Shown here: positions 1 to 9,076 of the stretch, piece by piece
How positions within the stretch are numbered: the stretch's first letter is position 1
Layout of the letters: each line of letters starts with the position of its first letter
Assembly: GCA_964571195.1 (NCBI GenBank)
Contig: CAZNAD010000001.1
Span: forward strand, 124,001 to 188,000
From: PALSA-1006 sp964571195
GTDB lineage: Bacteria > Pseudomonadota > Gammaproteobacteria > Burkholderiales > Gallionellaceae
DNA: 64,000 nucleotides
Reading direction: 5' to 3'
Made by a program: the position numbers and the translations under genes
Notes under the pieces: generated by a model
What the model saw: the letters and a program-made list of their open reading frames with translations, nothing else
What the model was told of the DNA's origin: nothing
Databases searched by the model: none

Positions 1-1
1 C

Positions 2-1078
2 CATCACGGCATACGCCTCACTGATGCCGCGACCATGCAATGCGTGAAAGAGGCGGTCGGGCGCGTGCGTCTCGAAATCGAAGCGCTGTTGTCGATGGGG
101 CTGGCCAATTCGCCGATGGCGAACGCCGATATCCGTGTGGCGGGCGGCAACTTCATCACCGCACAACCGATGGGTGTCATCAACGGCGTCGATCTGCTGC
201 ATACCGGTCGTGTGCGCAAAGTGGATGTGGCGGCATTACGCGACCGGATGGAGTTCGGCGAGGTCGTCTTGTTGTCGCCGCTGGGTTATTCGCCCACCGG
301 CGAGGTGTTCAATCTGACGCTGGAAGACGTCGCCACCCAGACCGCCATCGCGCTGGATGCGGACAAGTTGATCTTCATGATGGATACCGACGGTGTGACC
401 GACAGGGATGGCTCGCTGTTGCATGAGTTGACTATCGCCGGGGCGAACAAGGTGCTGTCGGGCAAACGCAAGCTGCCGGACGATGTCGGTCTGTTCCTGC
501 CGTGTGCGGTGCGTGCTTGCGAGGGGGGGGTGGCGCGTACGCATCTGATCAGCCGCCATCAGGACGGGGCGATCTTGCAGGAGCTGTTCTCCGATGTCGG
601 CATCGGCACCATGGTGGTGGAAAGCACGCTCAATACGCTGCGCGATGCCACGATCAATGATGTTGGCGGTATCCTCAAATTGTTGCAGCCGCTGGAGTCT
701 GAAGGCATTCTGGTGAGGCGCTCGCGCGAGCTGTTGGAACGCGAGATCGACCGTTTCGTAGTGCTGGAACACGACCGGCGCATCATCGGCTGTGCCGCAC
801 TGTATCCGTTCACCGAGGAGAAGTCGGCTGAGCTGGCCTGTCTGGCAATCCAGCCGAGTTACCGCGATCACGGTTACGGTGATGCGCTGCTCAAGCATAT
901 GGCATCGGAGGCGCAGGCACAGGGGCTGCGCAAGCTGTTCGTGCTCACCACGCGTACCGCGCACTGGTTCCTTGAGCGCGGCTTCAAGGAGGTCAGCGTC
1001 GATCAGCTGCCGACACGGAAACAGGAGTTGTACAACTATCAGCGGCGCTCGAAAGTCTTTGTCCGTTTGCTGAAATAG
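2..1078 (+). CDS. argA: N-acetylglutamate synthase, 5' truncated by the window edge
   Basis: First enzyme of arginine synthesis, acetylating glutamate with acetyl-CoA in the cytoplasm. The frame is open from base 2 (HHGIRLTDAAT before the first internal Met), so the true start lies outside the window and about 359 residues are visible. The first ~200 residues are the amino-acid-kinase-like domain typical of ArgA. The C-terminal ~130 residues are a GNAT domain, with the acetyl-CoA loop around IQPSYRDHGYGDALL and a final GFKEVSVDQLP segment as in ArgA. No motif points to ArgB, which lacks the GNAT half. It is followed after 76 bp by yggX. Identification is by family features I recognise, and the N-terminus cannot be assessed. 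Confidence 0.95.
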   Translation, partial: HHGIRLTDAATMQCVKEAVGRVRLEIEALLSMGLANSPMANADIRVAGGNFITAQPMGVINGVDLLHTGRVRKVDVAALRDRMEFGEVVLLSPLGYSPTGEVFNLTLEDVATQTAIALDADKLIFMMDTDGVTDRDGSLLHELTIAGANKVLSGKRKLPDDVGLFLPCAVRACEGGVARTHLISRHQDGAILQELFSDVGIGTMVVESTLNTLRDATINDVGGILKLLQPLESEGILVRRSRELLEREIDRFVVLEHDRRIIGCAALYPFTEEKSAELACLAIQPSYRDHGYGDALLKHMASEAQAQGLRKLFVLTTRTAHWFLERGFKEVSVDQLPTRKQELYNYQRRSKVFVRLLK

Positions 1079-1154
1079 GCGAGCGGTCTTTCTACTGGCC
1101 GGATTCACAGTAGTGTCATAATCCGGTCTCATAATCGTCACATGGAGAAAAAAG

Positions 1155-1427
1155 ATGGCAAGAATGGTGCAGTGCGTAAAACTCGGACGCGAAGCGGAGG
1201 GGCTGGATCGCCCGACTTATCCGGGGCCGCTGGGACAGCGGATATACGACAACGTATCGAAGGAAGCCTGGCAGGGCTGGATCAAATTTCAGACCATGCT
1301 GGTGAACGAAAACCGTCTCAACCTGGCGGACGTAAAGGCGCGCAAATATCTGGCCGAGCAGATGGAGAACTACTTCTTCGGCGCGGGCACCCAGATGCCG
1401 TCGGGTTTCGTGCCACCGGCACACTGA
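1155..1427 (+). CDS. yggX: Fe(II)-trafficking protein YggX
   Basis: A 90-aa cytoplasmic protein of the YggX family, associated with protection of Fe-S proteins from oxidation and with iron trafficking. It starts MARMVQCVKLG, with the conserved N-terminal Cys in VxCxKLG, then the GRxxYxNVSKEAWxxW region typical of the family, and has the usual length. The start is supported by a GGAGAAAAAAG ribosome site directly upstream (from 1143). The ppk start codon lies 15 bp after its stop, so the two are probably co-transcribed. The overlapping frame starting at 1142 is only a 5' extension of ppk and is not used. Confidence 0.95.
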   Translation: MARMVQCVKLGREAEGLDRPTYPGPLGQRIYDNVSKEAWQGWIKFQTMLVNENRLNLADVKARKYLAEQMENYFFGAGTQMPSGFVPPAH

Positions 1428-1441
1428 AACAGACCGCGCAA

Positions 1442-3535
1442 GTGGCGACCAGATTTCCCCCACAACAATTCCTGAATCGCGAGCTCGGCTTGCTGGAGTT
1501 CAACCGGCGCGTGTTGGCACAGGCCGAAAATCCGGCTATCCCGCCGCTGGAACGCTTGAAATATCTGTGTATCGTCAGCAGCAATCTTGACGAGTTCTTC
1601 GAGATACGAGTCGCCGGATTGAAGGAACAGATCAAGGTCGGCGCGGTCTCTTCCGGGCCGGACGGTCTGGATGCCGCGCAGATACTCAAGCGTGTGCGTG
1701 ACCAAGCGCACCAGATCATCGAGCAGCAATATCAGATTTTCAACAAAGACCTGGTTCCCACGCTGGCCACGGCGGGGGTGCGCTTTCTGCGTCGTACGCA
1801 TTGGAACGAGATACAAAGCGCCTGGGTGAAGGATTTTTTCCTGCGCGAAGTGATGCCGGTGCTCACGCCTATCGGCCTGGATCCTTCCCACCCTTTTCCG
1901 CGCGTGCTCAACAAGAGTCTGAACTTCGCCGTCGAGCTTAACGGCAAGGATGCCTTCGGGCGCAATTCCGCCAAGGCCATCGTGCAAGCGCCGCGAGTGT
2001 TGCCGCGTGCCATCCTGATGCCACGGGAGATATCAGGGTGCGAATACGGCTTTGTGTTTTTGTCTTCCATTCTGCATGCCCATGTCGGGGAGTTGTTCTC
2101 GGGGATGGATGTGCTGGGGTGTTATCAGTTCCGCGTCACGCGCAACAGCGATCTGTTCGTGGACGAAGAAGAAGTTAAGAACTTGCGCATCAGCCTGCAG
2201 GGCGAATTGCCGCAGCGCCATTTCGGCGATGCGGTGCGACTGGAGATTGCGGACAATTGCACCCCGGAGATGGCGGAGTTTCTGTTGCAGCAATTCGACC
2301 TCAAGGCGGATGACCTGTACCGCGTGCATGGCCCGGTCAATCTGGTGCGACTGATGCGCATCCCGGATGAAGTGGCGCGTGATGACCTGAAGTTCCCGCC
2401 TTTTGTACCGGGGATGCCGCCCGCGCTACAGAAGAAGGGTGCCGACATGTTCAAGCTCATCCGCAAAGGCGACGTGCTGCTACACCATCCCTACCAATCG
2501 TTCCGTCCGGTGATCGATTTTATCCAGCAGGCGGCGGATGACCCTCAGGTCGTTTCCATCAAGCAGACGGTGTACCGCACCGGAGCCGATTCCGCCATCA
2601 TGGAAGCGCTGATCGCTGCCGCACAGGGCGGGAAAGAAGTCACCGTGGTGGTGGAGCTGCTGGCGCGTTTCGACGAAGAGGCAAACATCAATTGGGCCAG
2701 CCGTCTGGAGCAGGCCGGGGCGCACGTCGTGTATGGTGTGGTCGGACACAAGACCCATGCCAAGATGCTGATGGTGATACGCCGCGAAGAGGGAAAATTG
2801 CGCCGTTATGTGCATATGGCTACCGGTAACTATCATCCGCGTACCGCCAGGTTGTATACCGACTTCGGGCTGTTCACCTGCAACGAGGAGGTCTGTTCCG
2901 ATGTGAATCAGGTGTTCGTACAACTCACCGGTCTGGGCAAAGCCAGCAAGTTGCGCCATCTGTGGCAATCCCCGTTCTCGTTACATAGTCAGGTACTGCG
3001 TGCGATTCAGAACGAGACCAAACTGGCCAAGGCCGGTAAGAATGCCCACATCATCGCCAAGATGAATGCCTTGCTTGAGCCGGAGATCATCATGGCTTTG
3101 TACGAGGCTTCCCGTGCGGGAGTGAAGATCGATCTGATCGTGCGCGGTGTGTGCGCCCTGCGTCCCGGAGTGCCGGGATTGTCGGAGAACATCAATGTGC
3201 GCTCCATCATCGGTCGCTTCCTGGAGCACACGCGCATCTTCTATTTCCGCAACGATCTCGCCCACGATGTCTATCTGTCCAGCGCGGATTGGATGGATCG
3301 CAACTTTTTCCGGCGCATCGAAGTCTGCTTTCCGTTGCTCGACGGCAAGCTCAAGAAGCGCGTGATCGAAGAGGGGCTGAAGACCTACCTGCAAGACAAC
3401 AGCCAAGCCTGGGAGATGGACAGTGACGGTGGTTGGCGTCTCAAGACGACGCGCAGTCCAATGCCGAACTGCGCGCAGTTATCGTTGTTGCAGAGTCTTG
3501 CCAGCAAGCCTGCGATCTCGGCTGAGGACGCCTGA
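1442..3535 (+). CDS. ppk: Polyphosphate kinase 1
   Basis: Reversibly makes long-chain polyphosphate from ATP. At 697 aa it has the normal PPK1 length. The chosen GTG start (1442) gives VATRFPPQQFLNRELGLLEFNRRVL, which matches the usual N-terminus; the frame is open further upstream but that part overlaps yggX. The predicted autophosphorylated histidine is H439 in HKTHAKML, followed by the second conserved histidine stretch YVHMATGNYHPRTARLYTDFGLFT. It lies 15 bp after yggX and is followed by other polyphosphate or phosphate genes (sixA, PPK2), with ppx and phoU 31 kb away. The start is inferred; the rest is secure. Confidence 0.96.
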   Translation: MATRFPPQQFLNRELGLLEFNRRVLAQAENPAIPPLERLKYLCIVSSNLDEFFEIRVAGLKEQIKVGAVSSGPDGLDAAQILKRVRDQAHQIIEQQYQIFNKDLVPTLATAGVRFLRRTHWNEIQSAWVKDFFLREVMPVLTPIGLDPSHPFPRVLNKSLNFAVELNGKDAFGRNSAKAIVQAPRVLPRAILMPREISGCEYGFVFLSSILHAHVGELFSGMDVLGCYQFRVTRNSDLFVDEEEVKNLRISLQGELPQRHFGDAVRLEIADNCTPEMAEFLLQQFDLKADDLYRVHGPVNLVRLMRIPDEVARDDLKFPPFVPGMPPALQKKGADMFKLIRKGDVLLHHPYQSFRPVIDFIQQAADDPQVVSIKQTVYRTGADSAIMEALIAAAQGGKEVTVVVELLARFDEEANINWASRLEQAGAHVVYGVVGHKTHAKMLMVIRREEGKLRRYVHMATGNYHPRTARLYTDFGLFTCNEEVCSDVNQVFVQLTGLGKASKLRHLWQSPFSLHSQVLRAIQNETKLAKAGKNAHIIAKMNALLEPEIIMALYEASRAGVKIDLIVRGVCALRPGVPGLSENINVRSIIGRFLEHTRIFYFRNDLAHDVYLSSADWMDRNFFRRIEVCFPLLDGKLKKRVIEEGLKTYLQDNSQAWEMDSDGGWRLKTTRSPMPNCAQLSLLQSLASKPAISAEDA

Positions 3536-3546
3536 GTTCGTCGGGA

Positions 3547-3897
3547 TCAGGCTTTTTTGGGGCGACCGGTTTTAATCTTTTCCAGATTTGCGACGGTCTG
3601 TTTCAGCTGTGTCGCGCTCAATTTGGACAACACATGCAGACCGGCGCGCAACAGCTCGCTTTTCTTTACATGCAAACCGGTTTTGATCATCTTCTGTTTG
3701 ATCTCGGCGATAAGGTCGTAATCGTTTTGCGGCATGGTGAAGCTGTCGCGTATCACCTTGATCTTGCCATCGGACTTTTTCTCTTTTTTCACGCGCTTTT
3801 CGGGTGTGGCTCTAGCTGTCGCGGGCTTGCGCGGCACGGGAGCCTTCTTTGTGACGGGCTTCGCGGCAGTCTTGCGCGGATTGGTGTTATCAGTCAT
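3547..3897 (-). CDS. Lysine-rich N-terminal tail protein with a small helical C-terminal domain, unknown function
   Basis: A 116-aa basic protein I cannot assign to a characterised family. Residues 1-45 are a Lys/Pro/Ala/Arg-rich low-complexity tail (AAKPVTKKAPVPRKPATARATP) resembling histone H1-like or AlgP-type tails. Residues 46-116 form a folded-looking domain, IKVIRDSFTMPQNDYDLIAEIKQKMIKTGLHVKKSELLRAGLHVL, whose strand plus two helices recall a ribbon-helix-helix or DNA-binding unit. An AGGAAC site precedes the ATG. It is convergent with ppk (11 bp apart) and divergent from sixA, so it shares a 75-81 bp promoter region with sixA. Position between ppk and two other polyP/phosphohistidine genes suggests a link to phosphate or polyphosphate; that is inference. 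Confidence 0.75.
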   Translation of the reverse strand: MTDNTNPRKTAAKPVTKKAPVPRKPATARATPEKRVKKEKKSDGKIKVIRDSFTMPQNDYDLIAEIKQKMIKTGLHVKKSELLRAGLHVLSKLSATQLKQTVANLEKIKTGRPKKA

Positions 3898-3978
3898 GTT
3901 TCGTTCCTTGATATAGGGATGGCGAAATCAGTATATACGGTATATTCTTCGAACTGAATTGTAATATACGGAGTGGGC

Positions 3979-4431
3979 ATGGAATTGATTCTGTGGCGGC
4001 ATGCGGAGGCGGCTGACGGCAGCCCGGATCACACTCGTTTGCTGACCGAGAAAGGCAGACGCCAAGCTGAACGTATGGCTGCATTCCTTGCACCTCGGCT
4101 TCCTGTCGCGACCCGTATCCTGGTCAGTCCCGCGTTACGCGCGCAACAGACCGCTGCCGCACTCACTACAAAATTCATCACGGAACCCGCCATCGATGTC
4201 GGAGCCACGCCGCAGGCGGCGCTTGTTGCGGCGGGTTGGCCGCAGGGGAATGGCGCGACGCTGTTGGTTGGTCACCAGCCTTGGTTGGGCGAAGCTGCGG
4301 CTTTGGTGATGAGCGGCAGGTCGGATTATTGGAGTGTCAAAAAAGGTGCGGTCTGGTGGTTCAGTCGTCGCGAACGCGAGGGCGACCATCAGACTGTTCT
4401 GCGTCTGGTCATCACCCCTGAACATTTATAA
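3979..4431 (+). CDS. sixA: Phosphohistidine phosphatase SixA
   Basis: A histidine-phosphatase-superfamily enzyme that removes phosphate from phosphohistidine in proteins. It shows the catalytic RHG-type motif as LWRHAEA near the N-terminus, the ILVSPALRAQQTA motif, and the second catalytic His in LLVGHQPWLG. About 150 aa, normal for SixA. I place the start at ATG 3979 because CGGAG sits 5 bp upstream; the GTG at 3973 would overlap that site. It is 20 bp upstream of the PPK2-type gene, so the two are likely co-transcribed. Confidence 0.92.
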   Translation: MELILWRHAEAADGSPDHTRLLTEKGRRQAERMAAFLAPRLPVATRILVSPALRAQQTAAALTTKFITEPAIDVGATPQAALVAAGWPQGNGATLLVGHQPWLGEAAALVMSGRSDYWSVKKGAVWWFSRREREGDHQTVLRLVITPEHL

Positions 4432-4451
4432 ATCATCGAGCGGAGAAGCGT

Positions 4452-5951
4452 ATGTTTGAATCAGCCGAGTTGGGACACAAGATAGACAAAGCCACTTATG
4501 ACGCAGAAGTACCAAAACTGCGCGAGGCCTTGCTGGACATGCAGTTCGATCTGGCGGAGAAGGCGCGCTTCCCGGTCATTATCCTGGTGGGGGGCGTGGA
4601 TGGCGCGGGACGCGGCGAGACCGTGAATCTGCTTAACGAGTGGATGGACCCGCGTTATATCCAGACCCACGGTATGGGAGACCCATCCGATGAGGAGATG
4701 GAACGTCCGATGATGTGGCGCTTTTGGCGCGCACTCCCGCCCAAAGGCAAGATCGGCGTATTCCTGGGTTCATGGTACACCTGGCCCATCCTGAACCGCG
4801 TGATGGGTGTGACCAAAACCGCCGATCTCGACCAGAGCCTGGAGCGGGCAAAGCGGCTGGAGAAGATGCTCACCGACGAGGGGGCGCTCATCATCAAATT
4901 CTGGCTGCATCTGTCCAAAGAGAAGCAGGAGGCGCGCCTCAAATTGCTGGAGAAAAACCCGAAGACCCGCTGGCGCGTGACCAAACGCGATTGGGAGCAC
5001 AACAAGCGTTATGACAAGTTCCGCAAGGTGCACGAAAGTGTTATTCGCCACACCAGCACTGCCGAGGCTCCCTGGATCATCATCGAGGGAGCGGATGCCC
5101 GTTATCGCAGTCTGACAGTCGGCAAGGTCATCCTTGAGACCATACGCAAACGCCTGGTTGACCTCGACAAGAAAAAAGAGGCCGCCGTACGTGCAGCCCC
5201 TTTATTGCCGTCCATCGACAAGCTGCATATTCTCAAGACCCTCGATCTTTCCCTGAAGCTGGAAAAGAAGCGTTTCGAGGCCGATCTGGAAAAGTATCAG
5301 GGTAAGCTGGCCTTGCTGACGCGCGATCCGAGATTCAAGGAGATCACCGTGGTGGCGGTGTTCGAGGGTAACGACGCTGCGGGTAAGGGCGGCAGTATCC
5401 GCCGTATCACCAGCGCGGTCGATGCGCGCCAATATCAGGTCGTGCCCATTGCCGCGCCGACCGAGGAAGAGCGCGCGCAGCCCTATCTGTGGCGCTTCTG
5501 GCGGCATATGCCGCGCAGGGGGCGGGTCACCATTTTTGACCGGTCATGGTACGGGCGGGTGCTGGTGGAGCGGGTGGAGAAGTTCTGCTCGGAGGCGGAC
5601 TGGATGCGGGCCTATCTCGAGATCAACGATTTCGAAGCTCAGCTCGCGCGCCATCACATCGTGGTCGTCAAATTCTGGCTGGCGATCAGCAAAGACGAAC
5701 AGTTACGCCGCTTCGAGGAGCGCAAGAAGACCGGCTTCAAACGTTTCAAGATCACCGACGAGGATTGGCGTAACCGGGAAAAATGGGAAGACTACGAGCA
5801 GGCCATCTGTGACATGGTTGACCGTACCAGTACCAGTCTCGCACCCTGGACATTGGTGGAAGCCAACGATAAAAATTTCGCACGCATCAAGGTGCTAAAG
5901 ACTTTGTGCCAGCGAATCGAAGCGGCGATGAAAAAAGTCGATGAACAGTGA
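4452..5951 (+). CDS. pap: Polyphosphate:AMP phosphotransferase (two-domain PPK2)
   Basis: A 499-aa fused PPK2 of the class that phosphorylates AMP with polyphosphate. Two PPK2 domains are visible: residues ~1-245 and ~255-499. The C-terminal domain has a canonical Walker A (FEGNDAAGKGGS) and lid motif (FDRSWYGRVLVERV). The N-terminal copy has GGVDGAGRGET, with Arg in place of the Walker Lys, and LGSWYTWPIL in place of the DRSWY motif, so it looks catalytically weakened, as is known for this two-domain class. GGAG precedes the ATG. It ends 4 bp before the convergent chemoreceptor gene with no clear terminator between them. Confidence 0.93.
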   Translation: MFESAELGHKIDKATYDAEVPKLREALLDMQFDLAEKARFPVIILVGGVDGAGRGETVNLLNEWMDPRYIQTHGMGDPSDEEMERPMMWRFWRALPPKGKIGVFLGSWYTWPILNRVMGVTKTADLDQSLERAKRLEKMLTDEGALIIKFWLHLSKEKQEARLKLLEKNPKTRWRVTKRDWEHNKRYDKFRKVHESVIRHTSTAEAPWIIIEGADARYRSLTVGKVILETIRKRLVDLDKKKEAAVRAAPLLPSIDKLHILKTLDLSLKLEKKRFEADLEKYQGKLALLTRDPRFKEITVVAVFEGNDAAGKGGSIRRITSAVDARQYQVVPIAAPTEEERAQPYLWRFWRHMPRRGRVTIFDRSWYGRVLVERVEKFCSEADWMRAYLEINDFEAQLARHHIVVVKFWLAISKDEQLRRFEERKKTGFKRFKITDEDWRNREKWEDYEQAICDMVDRTSTSLAPWTLVEANDKNFARIKVLKTLCQRIEAAMKKVDEQ

Positions 5952-5955
5952 CGGA

Positions 5956-8121
5956 TTAATAGATTGGTGCAACAGCTGCCAAGAGGACATTTTCTTCATT
6001 GGCTGCGGTAGGTTTGAGATGGGCTGCTGCGATTAATTTGTATTGTGGGCTGTCCATCTTAAATACACTGACTGACGTAGATAAATTTTGAGCTTCGTCT
6101 TCCAGTGACGCCGCAGCGGCAGCAGCTTCCTCTACCAAGGCTGCGTTTTGTTGAGTGACTTCGTCCATCTGTGTGATGGTTTGGTTCACTTGTTCGATGC
6201 CTTTGCTTTGTTCGCTAGACGCTGCACTGATCTCGCTCATGATGTCTGTCACGCGCTTGACCGCATTTACGATCTCTTCCATTGTTTTGCCTGCGTCATC
6301 CACCAATTTTGTTCCCACTTCTACCTTGGTGACCGAATCATCTATCAGAGTTTTGATCTCTTTTGCTGCAGATGCAGAGCGTTGCGCCAAGTTGCGCACT
6401 TCCGTTGCCACCACGGCAAAGCCTCGCCCTTGCTCGCCCGCACGAGCAGCTTCAACTGCCGCATTCAAAGCCAAAATGTTGGTTTGGAAAGCGATTTCGT
6501 TAATTACCGAGATAATATCTACGATCTTGCGTGACGATTCATTGATCGCACTCATGGTGCCGACTACTTCGTGAACAGCGTGTCCTCCCTTTTGCGCCAC
6601 GCTGCTTGCGCTGTATGCCAATTGGTTAGCTTGTTTGGCATTCTCGGCATTCTGCTTAACGGTGGAGGTGAGCTCCTCCATGCTGGCGGCGGTTTCTTCT
6701 AGGCTGGCGGCCTGTTCTTCGGTACGCCGCGAGAGGTCGCTGTTACCCAAGGCGATTTCCTTCGATGCAGTGCCAATGGAGTCCACCGAGTGTTTGACGC
6801 CCATCACCAGTTTTTGCAGGTTGTCGACGGTGGTGTTGACGGCATCTTTGGTTTGTCCAAACAAGCCGGGGTAGTCTTCGGTGATGGTTTGAGTTAGATC
6901 GGCCGCAGCCAGAGCTTCGGCTACTCTGACAACATCACGCAATCCTGCGTCCGTCACGTCCGATAGTTGATTGAGAAGTTCGGCCAGAGTCTTGGAATAG
7001 CCAGTTTTTCCATTCATATCAATCTTGGTGGCGAAGCTGCCATGCAGGGCGGCGTCTTCGACGATCTTCTTAATCTCATCGACGATTTTGGTCAAAGTGT
7101 CGACGGTATTATTGATGCTATCCTTGGATTGACCGAAGGTGCCGGGGTAGTCTTTGGTGATTCTTTGTGTAAGATCGCCACTCGCAAGTGCTTGAGCGAC
7201 TCGAGTGATATCGTGCAGGCCGGCGCTTGTGATGTCTGACAGCTGGTTAAGTAATACCGATAGTGTTTTACTGAAACCCTCTTTGCCAGCAAGATTCATT
7301 TTTACGTTGAAGTTTCCTTGCAAGCCCGCAGCTTCAACAATATGGGTGATCTCGTCAACGGTGGTGCGCAGGCTTTCCTGCATGGTATTTAATGCCCGGA
7401 GAAGTTGTGCAGACTCGTCTTCGCCTTCCACGAAAATATCCGATGTTAGATCGCCTCTTGAAATACGCTTGGCTACCTCTAGGGACTGAACGAGCGGCTT
7501 ACTGATGGCGCGTGTTATCAACCAAGAAGCGGTTCCTCCGATTATCAAGATGGCTCCGCATAGCAAGGCTATCCAAAGTGATGCGGTTTTAATAAGTTTG
7601 CTGAATAGCAAAGAGGCTTCATCGGTTTCTTTGTCATTGAGGTCAATGAGTCCTTTGTAGGCAGAATCTACTTGTTTATCTGCCCCCTTGATGGCTTTAT
7701 CAATTTCATTCGATGACTTGCCCTCATTACTGAGTTGAATCGCTTCATTCATGGCTTTGCGATAATTCCTGACCCCTAATTCCACTTGGTCTAGCAGAGC
7801 TTTTTCTGAATCTGAAATTCCGCCAATTTTTCGATAATTGGCTGCTGATTTTTCTATTTCAGACATGTCAGTCGCAAATTTGTCCGCGTAATCGCCCCCC
7901 CTTAAAACAAAGTTCTTGAAGTGATGTATCCCATTCTGCAATCCAGAAAGTCCAAGCGTAACTGCATCGCGTTTTTGAAGCGTAGTGGAGTCAAAAATTC
8001 TCCAATTTTCACCAACTTCTACTAGCTTCAACCATGAAAATAGCCCCAAGAGTAAAGCTAGCAGAATTACAGCGCCGAAACCTAGGCCGAGCTTAGTTCC
8101 AATTTTCAGATTACTAAACAT
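5956..8121 (-). CDS. Methyl-accepting chemotaxis protein with repeated HAMP-like segments
   Basis: A 721-aa inner-membrane chemoreceptor. TM1 is residues ~11-31 and TM2 ~185-205, bracketing a four-helix-type periplasmic domain of ~150 aa. A HAMP domain follows TM2, then two further HAMP-like repeats ending in LTQRITKDYPGTFGQSKDSINNT and LTQTITEDYPGLFGQTKDAVNTT. The signalling tip is the standard EIAFQTNILALNAAVEAARAGEQGRGFAVVA stretch. The C-terminus ends in VLLAAVAPIY, with no NWETF-type CheR tether. No che genes are nearby. The ligand cannot be inferred. Base composition is lower in GC than its neighbours in the periplasmic-domain part. Confidence 0.93.
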   Translation of the reverse strand: MFSNLKIGTKLGLGFGAVILLALLLGLFSWLKLVEVGENWRIFDSTTLQKRDAVTLGLSGLQNGIHHFKNFVLRGGDYADKFATDMSEIEKSAANYRKIGGISDSEKALLDQVELGVRNYRKAMNEAIQLSNEGKSSNEIDKAIKGADKQVDSAYKGLIDLNDKETDEASLLFSKLIKTASLWIALLCGAILIIGGTASWLITRAISKPLVQSLEVAKRISRGDLTSDIFVEGEDESAQLLRALNTMQESLRTTVDEITHIVEAAGLQGNFNVKMNLAGKEGFSKTLSVLLNQLSDITSAGLHDITRVAQALASGDLTQRITKDYPGTFGQSKDSINNTVDTLTKIVDEIKKIVEDAALHGSFATKIDMNGKTGYSKTLAELLNQLSDVTDAGLRDVVRVAEALAAADLTQTITEDYPGLFGQTKDAVNTTVDNLQKLVMGVKHSVDSIGTASKEIALGNSDLSRRTEEQAASLEETAASMEELTSTVKQNAENAKQANQLAYSASSVAQKGGHAVHEVVGTMSAINESSRKIVDIISVINEIAFQTNILALNAAVEAARAGEQGRGFAVVATEVRNLAQRSASAAKEIKTLIDDSVTKVEVGTKLVDDAGKTMEEIVNAVKRVTDIMSEISAASSEQSKGIEQVNQTITQMDEVTQQNAALVEEAAAAAASLEDEAQNLSTSVSVFKMDSPQYKLIAAAHLKPTAANEENVLLAAVAPIY

Positions 8122-8262
8122 TGGTTCCCCCTATGTGGTCACTTGGTTTTGCTTGGATTGCCTATTTTTGAAAGGAACTTTTATTTCACTGAATTAAGCA
8201 AACATTAAGCTGGTGAAAAACGTCCCAATCCACGCTAGGCGTAGCGATATTTAATGATCCAT

Positions 8263-8493
8263 TTAAAGATGTCTGGCCCTTTCAAGATGAAAATGATCTA
8301 TGAACTTTCTTGCTTGAGGGTCTTTGCAATAGTTCTTCACAGAAGGGTCTACCCAGTGGTGCCGCACATACTCCATCAAGCAGGAAATTTTATTGTCATG
8401 ACTTTTGCACCGAAGCTCACATGTTTTTCGGTGACAATCCGATTCATCCGTTGATCCCATGAGTAGATTGTTTGTGCATGATAAAAATTTCAT
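8263..8493 (-). CDS. Small Cys/His-rich protein, unknown
   Basis: A 76-aa protein with six cysteines (C6, C20, C25, C29, C38, C56) and several histidines, suggesting metal binding or disulfides; no family recognised. The reading frame is supported by a strong site, GGAGAAG, 5 bp before the ATG at 8493. It lies 141 bp upstream of and in the same direction as the chemoreceptor, so it could be co-transcribed with it. There is no signal peptide or membrane segment. Confidence 0.55.
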   Translation of the reverse strand: MKFLSCTNNLLMGSTDESDCHRKTCELRCKSHDNKISCLMEYVRHHWVDPSVKNYCKDPQARKFIDHFHLERARHL

Positions 8494-9076
8494 TTTTCTT
8501 CTCCGAGTTAATTCGCCATATGAGTGAATTTGATAACCACGGCGACGGAGGGGATTCTAGGTATGCCGAAATGAATGCGTCAACCAGAAAAAATATCTAT
8601 ATACCGCAATGAAGATATAGAACTTTTTCATGCGAAAGCATAATCATTTCGCGATCAGTCAACTTGTTCAACTTGAAAAACATCAACAATATATGCAGTT
8701 AAAATATATCTTGTAGGGGCACTAGATATTCTATGCAAATAACAGAGATGGTGGCATGGCATAACACTTTATGCAGAAATAATTCTGCTTGAAAGGCAAT
8801 GCACACGTTTCGGCTCTAAGTAAGCTCAGGTCAAAATTAACTTGGTTTGATTGGCGAGAAGAGGAATTCTTCCCGCTGTTCATGGGGCGCAAGATCGGCT
8901 TTATGTGCGGCAGAGTGATCTGCGAAGGACTGCCAGTATCTCGCGCTTAATCAATACAGATGAACTCGGCGAAATGGCCGTTCGTTATATTCGATAGAGC
9001 TGGCTACTCTGCCGTCGAAACTATTGAATGAGAAAAACGCTGTGAAGGATAGTTAGCAATCTTGTTTGGGAGGTGA
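8494..9076. other. 583-bp intergenic stretch
   Basis: AT-rich from 8494 to ~8820, with no open frame having a credible start. From ~8850 to 8996 the composition rises to that of coding DNA, and one plus-strand frame reads through about 45 codons ending at a TAG (8994-8996) with no start codon, so it may be a gene remnant. I could not identify it. The left part probably holds the promoter of the Cys-rich gene. Confidence 0.4.

Noticed and set aside
236..1141. A 301-codon minus-strand frame
   Set aside because: Antisense to argA; no recognisable domain.
8850..8996. A small gene in the intergenic stretch
   Set aside because: No start codon and no recognised domain; possibly a remnant.
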